NCBI GenBank assembly: GCA_023375785.1
Contig: SZWC01003873.1
Coordinates: 107,572-171,571, forward strand
Length of the DNA stretch: 64,000 nucleotides
Source of the DNA: Penium margaritaceum
Lineage: Eukaryota; Streptophyta; Zygnematophyceae; Desmidiales; Peniaceae
Reading direction: 5' to 3'
The translations under genes and the position numbers were made by a program. This document shows, piece after piece, positions 22,678 to 31,999 of the stretch. The first letter of the stretch is position 1. Each line of letters begins with the position of its first letter. Under the pieces are notes generated by a model. That model was not told the DNA's origin, searched no databases, and saw only the letters and a program-made list of their open reading frames with translations.

Positions 22678-23064
22678 TATAAACCCAGCGGTTTCACCGA
22701 AGACTTACACGTTGTTCGCGTAAATCGCGCGATAGGGTTCCACTTCCGGACGTTGGACATGGACCGGATGAACGTACAACGCCCACTGCCTCCGATGCTA
22801 CGTTGGGGTAACATCGAAGACGCTCGACATGGTCCATGGGATGTGGTCATTCACGTTCCACCGAAACCAACATGTGACGAGGCTGAGGTTGCATGGCGCC
22901 ACCTTAAGGCTCGGTGGGACGCCATGTATGACCATGCGCCGCCGAGCCCTCACACCATGTGTTGGATTTTGGGTATGCGCGCTCCAACTAGCCGCCCGGT
23001 GTACGCGAAAAGTGACTGGCAGCCGTGGGTGCATATGCATCCCATGACGTTGTCGCGTATGTGA
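22678..23064 (+). CDS. small ORF with upstream TATA box inside the MULE (unknown function)
   Basis: A TATAAA box at 22678-22683 is followed 75 bp later by an ATG (22759). A frame of 101 codons ends at 23064. The predicted protein is Trp-, His- and Met-rich (RWGNIEDARHGPWD, AWRHLKARWDAMYD) with no domain I know. A good donor-like GTATGT near its end (about 23056) leaves open that it is a first exon. Autonomous Mutator elements of maize carry a second gene (mudrB) of unknown biochemical role beside the transposase. Whether this ORF plays such a part is only a suggestion. An antisense frame of similar length (22798-23139) weakens the coding case. Confidence 0.35.
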   Translation, partial: YKPSGFTEDLHVVRVNRAIGFHFRTLDMDRMNVQRPLPPMLRWGNIEDARHGPWDVVIHVPPKPTCDEAEVAWRHLKARWDAMYDHAPPSPHTMCWILGMRAPTSRPVYAKSDWQPWVHMHPMTLSRM

Positions 23065-23115
23065 CACCATGGTTCTTTCGTCATTAATCGTCAATTTTTT
23101 TCTATGGGATGCCCA

Positions 23116-23454
23116 GGATATACGCTTCATATTGCACACGGTTTAATAACAGGTACTCCATATGAATGAACACTGTAGACTTCTCATTACTACTTATTAC
23201 AGTGAGGTTGTGCCACTTTAGTGTCTAAATCCACAGCATGAACTTTTCCCAATCCCATGGTTGTTTTGTTATTAATCATGTACTTTTTACAATGGCATGT
23301 CCATCAACGTCTCCAGCGTAATCAGCGTCCATTCCATTGACACACTTTCCTCACATTGGTACAAGTCATTGTTGTTGTTGAGCTTCTACTGTTGTCATGT
23401 TATGGATACACGCTTCATATTGCGCACGGTTTAATAACAGAAACTCCATATGAA
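23116..23454. repeat. 51-bp direct repeat, copies 288 bp apart
   Basis: The segment around ACGCTTCATATTGC and CACGGTTTAATAACAG, ending CTCCATATGAA, occurs at about 23116-23166 and again at about 23404-23454 with a few changes. It sits between the two small ORFs of the MULE. Its role is unknown. Confidence 0.8.
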
Positions 23455-23541
23455 GAAACAATCAACACTACCCAATACTACAACTTACAAGGATGTTGAT
23501 ACCCTTCATTATCTCAATCCAACATTCCACGTCCACAGCAC

Positions 23542-23997
23542 TCAGTGTGCACAGCCACTGATGAAAGGACCTGGAAGTCCACTGACCAACCATCGCTGGA
23601 CCGAAGGAGGCAAAGAATGGATCCAGGCCATGATCTCACATGCCGGACACAACATTCCAGTAACACTGCAACCATGATGGTAGCAGTCCATAATTTCCAA
23701 CTCTTCTTCAGTGTCGGTTGAAGTAGAGTATGCGCCCTCTTCATCCCAATCCTTTACGTCGTAAAAGACATCATCCTGCTCGTCCTGACACGCTCCATCC
23801 TTACAAGGACACATATACATCTTCACAATGTGCACTGGCCTTGGTCTCCACTCTTTCCACGTCATGACAATGTATGTCACTCCCGCACCAGCCAGGAATG
23901 AAGTTACACATTCCATGGTTTGTGTGTGGATGTCAAACGTTGTTGACTTCAGTGAACTTGTGAAAAAGAGAATGAACCACTCGACTCTCTTTGACAT
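23542..23997 (-). CDS. 151-aa ORF inside the MULE (unknown function)
   Basis: An ATG-started frame on the same strand as the transposase, about 475 bp downstream of its end. The protein has a possible membrane-spanning or hydrophobic stretch near residues 30-47 (VTSFLAGAGVTYIVMTW). A Cys-containing patch (MCPCKDGACQDEQDD), an acidic middle (DWDEEGAYSTSTDTEEELE) and a second Cys pair (CPACE) follow. I recognise no family. An overlapping plus-strand frame exists, so coding status is uncertain. Its position, strand and length make it a candidate second gene of the element. Confidence 0.4.
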   Translation of the reverse strand: MSKRVEWFILFFTSSLKSTTFDIHTQTMECVTSFLAGAGVTYIVMTWKEWRPRPVHIVKMYMCPCKDGACQDEQDDVFYDVKDWDEEGAYSTSTDTEEELEIMDCYHHGCSVTGMLCPACEIMAWIHSLPPSVQRWLVSGLPGPFISGCAH

Positions 23998-24471
23998 TTA
24001 TACCTCACTTTGGCAACACTTTTGTGGGTAATTGTTCTAAGTGTATCTGCTTTTGTGGGTAATTGTGAATAGTGTATCCGTTTCATTCACAAAAGCCTGG
24101 GTTTAAGAAGTGGAAAGAAGAGAAGATGCATGATCTTGTACAAAACATGTCAAAATTTGATTCAACTCCATGGCGTTGTCCAAACTATTTCACCCAACGC
24201 ACACCTACTGCACTACAACCACACTGAAGCTACCCCTGCCACAATCCGCCTTCAGACAAAGCTGGACCTCCAACAACCATGGAGCCCCATTGCTGGAGGC
24301 AAACCACCGAACAGCTGCTCCTATGGGTCATTCCAGTCGACACCTTTTCTCCTTCGCCATGACCTGCACCAGACACATAAGAACAATACACAATGAATGA
24401 GCACATTTGCATAACTGACAAATGAGAACAAACTGTGTTTGCAGCACAAACATAACAAACTTCCTTACATG

Positions 24472-27400
24472 TTAGAAGACATCAGGCTCGTCATCCCACT
24501 CCTCTGCGCACTCCTCCCAACCGTCCATGATGCATGCCTGTTGCTGTTCACGAACTGTCCTTGCCTCCCACTCCCTCTGCTGCTGGGGGTCTGTGAATTG
24601 GTCGCCGTCCTCGGCCTCCACCTCATCTGAGTCATTGAGGATGTGCCGTTCTGGGTCGTAAATCTCCTCCTGCGCAGATTCGTAGCCTGCTGCATCGGGG
24701 TCATACTCAGCGTCGTCTGTTGGTCCACCCGCTGCTCCTGTTGCCCTTGCAGTTGCTGCCACCACTGCAGAGGCAGCAGCAGCAACTCTGTTAGCTACAT
24801 CTGAGGTGCTCCTGAGCCCCGCCTGCCCCGCCCATCCCCACCCTGCGCCAATGCCAAGCACGGTCGTCCCTGGACTGGTTGCTGCTCCAGTCGTGCTTCT
24901 GCGGCCCGCCTGCCCCCCCCATCCCGATCCTGTGTCAATGCCCAACAGGCTCGTCCCTGGACTGTCGTCGGAAAGTAGGACCACATTTTCTGCTGCAGTA
25001 CCTCCACCACGTGAGCCCCCTGTGGTGCTTCGGGGGGTACCAGTGGCAGCTGCGGCGGCGACTGCTGCTGCTGCTGCTGCAGCTTCATTCTCCGGGTGGG
25101 TCTCTGCTGGGGGCCACCTGCCTGCCAATGCCTCTGCCCTCACGGCAGCTTCAGCGCGCTGGAGTCGGCGAGTCAGAGCATTGGCTACAGCCTCAACCGC
25201 AGGAGCCACAGCAGGCTCGTTTGTACACTTTTTTTTCGTGTGTCCCTTTTGGCCACAGCGCGAGCAGATGTAGTTCTTGCGCCGTTTGTCCTCTCAGTCC
25301 CACCGTGCGCTCTTCGGCCGTCCGGCTCCACGCTTCGGTCCTGGCTGCTGCCACAGCACACCCTCCTTGACTTTGAGCGAAGCTGGGTTAACGCCTGGCA
25401 TGGGGAAGTTGTAGGTGCGCCTGTAGGCCATACGCGTGAGTCCCACGTCGCACAGTGCCTCGGCCTGCTCCCCACGGCCGATGACGAATGCACACGCATG
25501 TGCACATGGCTGGCCCCACTCCTTCCAGGCACCGCAGGTGCACGTGCGGTCCTGCACGTTCACCTTGCGGGTCCTGTTGCTCGGACCCGTGACACTGCAA
25601 CTCTGCGGCCCTTCCTCCGTGACGTCGTACGTGTGCGCAAGGACGCTGCTGTTTAGAAGGCGCTTTGCTGCTATTGGTGCCAGTTGCCCCTCGCACGACT
25701 TGCTCAACTTGCGCCTCTCTGCAAGCAAACGCTGCACCCATGTGTACAGAGACACAAAGCAGTAGAACGGGAAAAGTTTCCTGCACTCAACGATGCGGGC
25801 GTTCAAAGACTCCGCAGCGTTCGAGGTGGTGTGTCCACCACGGCCGACAGGACAGTACAGCCTGGCCCACTGCTCCCTCGGTATGCCGCCCACCCCGTCT
25901 GCTCCAAGGAGATATACTGCAGCGCGGGAGTTCACTGCACGCAGTTGTTCTTCACACCTTGTCCACTCAGCGGGAGTCAGCGCATGTGCCAGTCGCCAAA
26001 ACCAGTAACCTGCTTGTTTGCCAAACTTCTGCCTTATGTTCTGCCGCAGGTGGTAGCAGCAGTAGGTGTGGTGAGCCCCTGGCAGCTCCTTCTCGACAAC
26101 ATTCAACAAACCTTTGTCACGGTCCAAAATGACGACCCTACCCTTCTCCGTTGCTGTCGGGTAGGCGATAGCCAGCTGTTCCAAAAACCACGTCCAGTTG
26201 TCTTCATTTTCTCCCTGCACCATGGCCCACGCCATCGGCACGGCGTTGTCGTTGGCGTCGAAAAATTGGCTGATGAGAACTTGTTTGTGGCCATTTTTGA
26301 GATGCGTGACGTCCATCGTGAGGATTCGACGTGCGTGCTGGAACCCGAGGACGGTAGCACCAGGGGCAACGAACGCTCTCGTGAAAACACCCTCCGCAGT
26401 CGCCTCCGCAACAGCATGTGTGTTGTGGTCCACCCGCTTCAGCTGTAGCGCACAGAGCACATTGCGTTAGCTTATGTTCACATAAGCCCGGGAAAACAGG
26501 TAGGCCACATGCGGAACCCACGTACCTCGGCGCAGTACAGTGGGAACAGGCTCCAGGATAAGGCTTTGGGGCCGATGAGATGTTCCTGCGCTTTCGCCTT
26601 CGCCCGGTACATGGTGTTTTTGTCTACGGCCTTGCCTGTGGCTTTGCGCACAACAACAGCCAACGTCTTCACGTCTGCTGTAGGATTCCGCTTCAGGGTC
26701 GACTCAATATGACGCGCCACCCACTTCACTGTCTTCGCCGGGTCTCCACGCCCAACACCCGAGACACACTTATGACCGTCGACAAACTCGTCCACCACAA
26801 CACCAGAACTATTTGCCGCGACATGGGCACGTAGCAGCCACGGGCAGTCCTTTTCCTTGAACTGCCCACACCGTGCAGTGAACCGCGTCTTCTCATTGCG
26901 TAGCCAGCGAATCGTCATCCGGTTTGTGATGGCGTAGTCGTCCACTACAGCGCGCGCCTCAGCCATGTCCCGGAATGACATCCCACCGGGAAAAGTACTT
27001 TCCGCCCTTCTGCGTTTTGGGGCCTCACCAGACGCCTCATCGTCGGAGGAAACTGCAAGACAAACAAGGACATGGCAGGATTGAAAACCTGGATCGAGAA
27101 CCAAGTATTCTGTACACCAAGGGAATACGTGACTGAATTTTTACCAGCTACATGAATCGGTCGGGACAGCCTCAAAGTGTCTCTTGCTTGTTCGGGCGAG
27201 ATGAGGAGCACCTGAGCACGCTGCTCATGCTCAAAGTGCTCGTCGTACACTAGGTTTCAAGACGATGGGGTTTGGGACACGAGACCTGGCTCATTGAGTT
27301 GCGGACGTGAGAGACCACGGCGTTCAGAAACCACAACAGCGCCGCCTGACCTACGCCTACGGGAGGCTGCCCAGTGCAGCTGGGCAGCCATTTTGAACGA

Positions 27401-27486
27401 CCTGGGTACATTACATGTGAAATGAGAAGTAAATACACTAGATACCCATTCTCACCGGGCTCAGAGGCGTCCACAAGCGCTTCCAT
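24472..27486 (-). CDS. MURA-type transposase of Mutator-like element, four exons
   Basis: Exons on the minus strand: 27486-27456, 27249-27145, 27052-26526, 26442-24472. All three introns (206, 92, 83 bp) have GT-AG ends and phases 1, 1 and 0 that fit exactly, giving 876 codons plus one internal stop. The ATG is in a good context (GCGCCATGG). Domains: a Mutator DNA-binding domain (about residues 60-150, with NRMTIRWLRNEKTRFTARC and CPWLLRA); the MULE catalytic core with Asp265 (LTMDVTH), Asp328 (VILDRDKG), the CYH motif near 350 and Glu432 (NAAESLN); a SWIM finger (CTCGAWKEWGQPCAH, about 525-540); and a CCHC knuckle (CSRCGQKGHTKKKC, about 617-630). An acidic tail ends in DDEPDVF. An in-frame TGA (25294-25296) falls between SWIM and knuckle. 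It would catalyse cut-and-paste transposition of this element. Confidence 0.9.
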
Positions 27487-28144
27487 GGCGCGCGGCTGTC
27501 CTTCGTGGTGGGTGTCTCTCCAGCATGACGGGGCCTTGGACCCTACTGTCGACAGCGGTCGAGAGTAGGGTCCAATGCGTGACCATCGGACACCCTGGAC
27601 AGGACGCTGGAACGCGATTGTCTCCCGGCCAGACGTTGGCGCAACGTCTGCATGGTACAAAAAATAGACACCGTGGCACGGGTTCGGGGGGAGTTGACAG
27701 TCCTCGTTCATGCACGAAATGCGACTCGATGTGTCTCGTTGCCTTGCGTAGAGTCGCCGCATGGAACGTCGCGTTCACGGCGAATACACAACAGTGGACA
27801 GGCTGGCGGTTGCTGACCGCGACAGCCTGCGGCCTGACGTTGCATGCCGTGGTTACCGTTTGACAATGCCGACGACTAGGATCCGTTTCTTCGTACGACC
27901 ATTGCTACTTTCTTGAATACCGGCTAAACGCAACGGAAGTCCGCCAAGTTCCCTTGGCAGAAACATGACCCCCCCGTAATACAATTGTTGTTTCGAGGGG
28001 TCTCCGACATATTGCGCCTTCCTGCGAACACTATTAGACGGTCTCATTTTCCGCCAACAGAAGCGCGCTGACCCTTAGCCCATCGTTTACGCACAACAGA
28101 CAATAAAGTTTTCACGTTTCGGCGAACGCGCTTTTTATTCAAAA
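27487..28144. promoter_or_regulatory. presumed transposase 5' region
   Basis: Non-coding sequence lies between the transposase ATG and the right iteron array. It should hold the promoter and 5' UTR, but I see no clear TATA box at a convincing distance. The open frame through 27762 on the minus strand is interrupted by the first intron and is not extra coding sequence. Confidence 0.4.
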
Positions 28145-28345
28145 AATGATAACCCCATATCCACAACTTACAAATAAGAACGCCATGCCGGTATGGCGTA
28201 GTAATAACGGGCGTAGTGGACATGGCGGTGTTCTCGTCGACGACCGTGGACATGGGGTTCTTACATTTTAAAGTGCTGGATATGGGGTACATAAAATTTA
28301 GCAGTTGGATATGGGAGGGTCCGCCCTTCGGGAATGTGGATATTA
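28145..28345 (-). promoter_or_regulatory. right-end array of CCATATCCA-type iterons
   Basis: On the minus strand about six motifs recur: TAATATCCAC, CCCATATCCAA, CCCCATATCCAG, CCCCATGTCCAC, GCCATGTCCAC, and one in inverse orientation (TGGATATGGGG). They mirror the left array and are spaced about 25-35 bp apart. This supports the two regions as paired transposon ends. Confidence 0.7.
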
Positions 28346-28394
28346 GAGCTATTTCGCCCAAAGTGATATATACATGAAAAATATATCAGTCGTG

Positions 28395-28525
28395 CCCATT
28401 TTCGCTCGCACGACGAAAAACATGGGCACCGCGTGCCGGTCGTTTTCGACTATGGGCACCGCGTGCGGGTCGAAATCGACTTTGGGCACCACGTGCGGGT
28501 CGAAATCGACTATGGACACCGCGGA
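28395..28525. repeat. right terminal inverted repeat of outer element
   Basis: This is the inverse of the 21140-21232 block, with three units of the GGGTCGAAATCGACTATGGG type where the left side has two. The palindrome TGATATATACATGAAAAATATATCA (28364-28388) adjoins it on the inner side. Confidence 0.83.
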
Positions 28526-28564
28526 TCTATCGGCGGCAACCATGGGCATATAACAACTTCGTCC

Positions 28565-28855
28565 ATTTTCTGATTGGCTGGTCAGTTGAGTAACAACTTC
28601 TACACTAGTGGGGGGGCCTAGAACTTGGAGGGGTCTCCCATTGTTGTTCATTCTTCATTCCTAATCAGTTGCTATCAGTTTTCAGCTGCTTTCTGGCGTT
28701 AACTCTGGCGCGCGCGTTTCGTAGGAACAAGCCCAGAGCTTCCAGACTTAGACTCTAGAGCAGCAGACTGAGGGGGCAGCTGACTTAAGCAACGAGCGTG
28801 GAAGCCCGCACGCTGCATCAACGTTGCTGCCCCAACCTGCTGCATAGATTTTCCA
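28565..28855 (+). repeat. 3' LTR, second part (after nested insertion)
   Basis: It begins with the second copy of the 9-bp target duplication (28565-28573) and continues the LTR sequence (GATTGGCTGGTCAGTTGAG) to its TTTTCCA end. Together with 20541-21094 it gives an LTR of about 836 bp, in line with the 841-844 bp of the other two. Confidence 0.93.
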
Positions 28856-29326
28856 TTGCACACGTGTGATCAGCCTTCGGTGAAGACTCACCAACACTCG
28901 TGAAGAACGCACAAGGATTGTATGTGTCTCATCTCGGTACGAGCCAAAGATCACGCGATCGACACTGGATGTTGTACGCGAATGAAAAAAACCACTAGTG
29001 TATGATTGACCGTGTGTGATCGTGACGCAACCGTGTTGCGGATGAGAAGAGTTCACACGTGTGATCTTGTTTGTGGTTCTTGTCGCATGGTTTGCACCAT
29101 GAAGTACGCGACGATCAAACCTCCACGAGCAAAGATGAACCGGGATGGTTCGAAGCAAAGGGGGAGGAATGTAGCTTACGAGTCATTTAAGGATTAAATA
29201 TGGCGTTTAAATATAGTTCCCGACTGGAGACCGATGTCTCGACGAGTCAAGGTCCGAAAAGTAATATCGGCCTCGAGTATAGTTTGACTCTAACCTGGAT
29301 TCAGTCCATAGGCCAGATTTAAGGTA

Positions 29327-29361
29327 GGAGTACCGCGATGGAAGATCCATCGCGTCACTCC
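29327..29361. repeat. 16-bp inverted repeat with 3-nt loop
   Basis: Arms GGAGTACCGCGATGGA and TCCATCGCGTCACTCC pair with two mismatches around AGA. Confidence 0.8.
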
Positions 29362-29391
29362 TCCTCCCCTCTAGTGGGCCGTCAAGGTCCT

Positions 29392-29418
29392 GTTCCCACG
29401 TGGATGTGCCACGTGGAA
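29392..29418. promoter_or_regulatory. dyad of two G-boxes (CACGTG)
   Basis: Two CCACGTGG cores (CACGTG at 29397 and 29410) lie within a dyad GTTCC...GGAAC. A telo-box-like AGGGTTTTAG follows at about 29423. Paired G-boxes are a common plant bZIP/bHLH target. The 65-codon frame just downstream (29438-29635) is the only candidate target and is not convincing. Confidence 0.45.
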
Positions 29419-29486
29419 CGATAGGGTTTTAGGTTGCATGTTTACAAAAATGCCCTATGACGACCTCGTCTATTTCTGGCGTGGTT

Positions 29487-29511
29487 CGTCTCAGCCAAAA
29501 TGGCTGAGGCG
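29487..29511. repeat. 11-bp hairpin
   Basis: CGTCTCAGCCA and TGGCTGAGGCG pair with one mismatch around AAA. Confidence 0.75.
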
Positions 29512-31999
29512 ACAATTCACTCCTTCTTGGACGACTATTATGAGGGCCTACGTTTTGGTTCAACAGTTAGTCGCAAAACAACCTAGGGCTGTTACAACCA
29601 CTGATGGCAAGACCTTGGACGTGTCGCTCTGCTAAAGCGTTAAGGACCCAACATATGCCCCATTCTCATTCTCGGCATCGTACACACGTGCTCGACGCAT
29701 TGAACCTTGTCATCAAAATACACTGAGAGCGCAATAAAAATTTCCCTTTGCCCCAAATACTCAAATCTTCTTTTGTCCCGCATCTCGTCGTTGTGAACTA
29801 CCTACGCTTCGCTCGGGACAACACAACTTGTGTCTATGCGCCAGGCAAAAGCGAGGCTTATTGTTTCAAGAAAGGGCTGAATCATATGTATTTGTGTGCA
29901 TAGAGCGTATGAAGTTTATTATTACCTCTTTACCCTTGTATTGCAGGGTAAAAAAGGAATCAGGTTTCTTCTTTGTGGCGAAGGGTATACGATGATTACG
30001 CCTGTTATTTTGCCTTTCATAAGAATCGGATAATGTTTACGTTTTCCCCTTGTGTGTACATCCATTGGATGTATTAACGTCAAGAGTCGCATAGTGCTTC
30101 ATTAATCGTTCGCCTCTTGCTTTGACCTCTTACAGCGTCGATGGTTGCGATGGAGTCCTTGTTTTTTCCATGTTTCGGTTTGCCAGCGGCAGTTGTTCAT
30201 GTGTGATTCATGTCCATCATTACAGAATGCGTCTGGAGGAATCCTGTTTACATTAGACTTCAGTTTTAGATGATGTACAAAGTCCAACGTTTCTGCCTCG
30301 GACAGGGTAGCTCTGCGGTCCTACCCGGCATCCTGCGGTTCCGATAGCCGAGTAAAACCGTGTCTATCACTGTAGGAAACAGGGCGGGTTCAACCATTTT
30401 CACAGAAGTGTTTAGTAGGTCTCCTAATGAACTCCGCTTTTGCCAATAGATGTTTAGATCGACATCGTTCTCGATGTTGAACTAAGGGTCTGCGCATCGA
30501 TCGCTATTGCAGAGATTATTCGGGTGTTGTGTTAGGAGGGTTTTCGATCACTTTCTCCTAGTTTGAAAATGTTTGTTTCCTCCTCGATGTGATGCCAACA
30601 TCCGATTTTCGTCGTTTTTTTTCATTTATTAACCACAACGGGAACCAACCGACGATAGTCTCCATATTGCGCGACAAATTCCCCTGCTTTTATGACTAAA
30701 ATGAGACTGAACACGAAGAGAGGAGGACGAATGAAAAGTTATTTCATGCCCATCCAGCCGCGGCCCTTTCTATCCCTAAAGGTTGGAATTGATGAAAGTT
30801 TATGTATCGCCATCGGAAGAGCCATGCGAACAGCATGGTGTCCCGTTGCCGTTCCATCCGTTAGTTGGGTGGATCGCGAGCGTCCAGAGGAGATCGACCC
30901 GGTAGGCCGATCGGCAATCTTGAGGCACGATAGGTTTGAAACAGCGGAGGCAAGTCGAGCGCAGAGGAATGTCATGCATAGGAGGATGAAATCTGCTTTC
31001 GCCTGTCAATGCACGTAGTTTCGTTTCGACACAAAATCGAAAAGGAGAAACTCGATCAATGCATATTGGTGGCTGACCCCTCAGAGCTCAATTAAGGACG
31101 GTTTCTACATCATCGATGAGGCGCATTCAGACTCTAACTCTTCCTAATCAAACGGAGCCCGTTATTCATCCGCTTCCGGAGTCCCGGTCTTCTTTGCGAA
31201 GGTTCTTTGTGTCTTTCGTCCAACATCCGGAAGGACAGTGAGGATCTTCGTCATTGATGCGGTGGGTCGTCAAGCCTGGCGTCTCTCTCGAGACTACATA
31301 GTTTGTCTGACTAGATAGCTTGAGCCGGCGGCGGCGAAGACGCGAGATAGAAAAAGCATGTGCGAAACGAGTAACGGCAACTGCAGGACGGCAGTAAGCG
31401 GCCATTTAGCCAACCGATCATCTGACGTCAGGTTTCCTGACCATTTAATTTTGTGATCCGAAATTACGTGGAGCAGTCCTTCCTCACCGATATCTACACC
31501 AATCCCGCCCACCGCTGAGCGGCATTCGTGCAATATGGAGTGCCCGTTTTACTGAACGTCAACATAGAAATATCTCTAAATACATTCGGTTTTAGATGTA
31601 AATTTAAAGTTTACAAAACCAGTCCTCCACCCGATTCGCAGTGTCCATCATCTCTATCTCTCACAATCGTGCCCATCACGTGGTCAGGAAACTCTTACAG
31701 CAGGGGTGAAACTTACATTTATACTCACGGTTAATAACCGTGCCCAATGTGGACCTCGTAATCATGTGAGAGAACACGTAGGACGTCACGGGTGTGTGCG
31801 GGAAACTGGAACCCACCATAGCGATGCCGACCACGAAAAAGGATGAGAAATGGGTGCCACTGAGAACAGGATGGGAAGGTCATTCCCATCCTTTGACCAG
31901 ACATTTCGCTATCCCTCACGAAAAGCTGAATCTTAAAGCAGTAATCCGCAATGACTAACATTTGTCGCCCAAGATCAAATATGGCCAGGATAGATGGGG

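Larger units (their letters stand above)
22026..28359 (-). mobile_element. autonomous Mutator-like DNA transposon (MULE), 6.33 kb
   Basis: It is bounded by identical 9-bp duplications and carries a MURA-type transposase gene on the minus strand (24472-27486). Its ends do not form one long uniform inverted repeat. Instead both ends hold arrays of a CCATATCCA-like motif in mirror orientation. It also contains two small ORFs of unknown role (22759-23064 plus, 23542-23997 minus), a 51-bp direct repeat, and about 600 bp of non-coding sequence between the transposase start and the right array. Apart from the N at its left edge and one in-frame TGA in the transposase it looks complete. Confidence 0.88.
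21095..28564. mobile_element. hairpin-rich TIR element (Mutator-like), itself interrupted by a second element
   Basis: The two ends form inverted repeats. A block with CCCATAGTCGATTTCGACCC and GTGCCCATGTTTTTCGTCG near 21140-21225 reappears inverted at about 28395-28525. Left and right outer ends (GGGCACAAATGC and, inverted, GGACGAAGTTGT) are looser. Removing the inner element (22026-28359) and one of its target duplications leaves about 1127 bp with no coding sequence, so it would be non-autonomous. Terminal repeats over 100 bp built from an iterated motif of about 30 bp, plus a 9-bp target duplication, fit Mutator-like elements. Assignment to that superfamily is inference. Confidence 0.82.
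11355..28855 (+). mobile_element. Ty1/copia LTR retrotransposon, both LTRs, 3' LTR split by nested DNA transposons
   Basis: Parts in order: 5' LTR (11355-12414, inflated by an assembly duplication to 1060 bp), primer site (12418-12429), CAG-rich leader, gag, protease, integrase, a Pro/Ala/Ser repeat linker, RT, RNase H, a purine tract CATGGGGGAG (20531-20540), and a 3' LTR (20541-21094 resuming at 28574-28855). Flanking pentamers are ATGCA (11350-11354) and TTGCA (28856-28860), four of five matching. By eye the LTRs differ at about 20 positions in the first 450 bp, so the insertion is not recent. All domains are recognisable; it carries a handful of breaks, some of which may come from duplicated contig ends. 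Confidence 0.93.

Noticed and set aside
25294-25296. Selenocysteine or programmed read-through at the TGA
   Set aside because: There is no sign of a recoding element, and MULE transposases are not known to use recoding. A simple mutation or error is more likely.
24806-26448. Plus-strand frames of 155-254 codons
   Set aside because: Antisense to the MULE transposase, whose strand is fixed by domain motifs and splice sites.
21095-28564. Helitron interpretation of the hairpin-rich insertion
   Set aside because: There is a 9-bp target duplication and inverted terminal repeats. Helitrons lack both and insert between A and T with a 3' CTRR.
30692-31018. 108-codon plus-strand frame
   Set aside because: Overlapping antisense frames of similar length and no recognisable domain.
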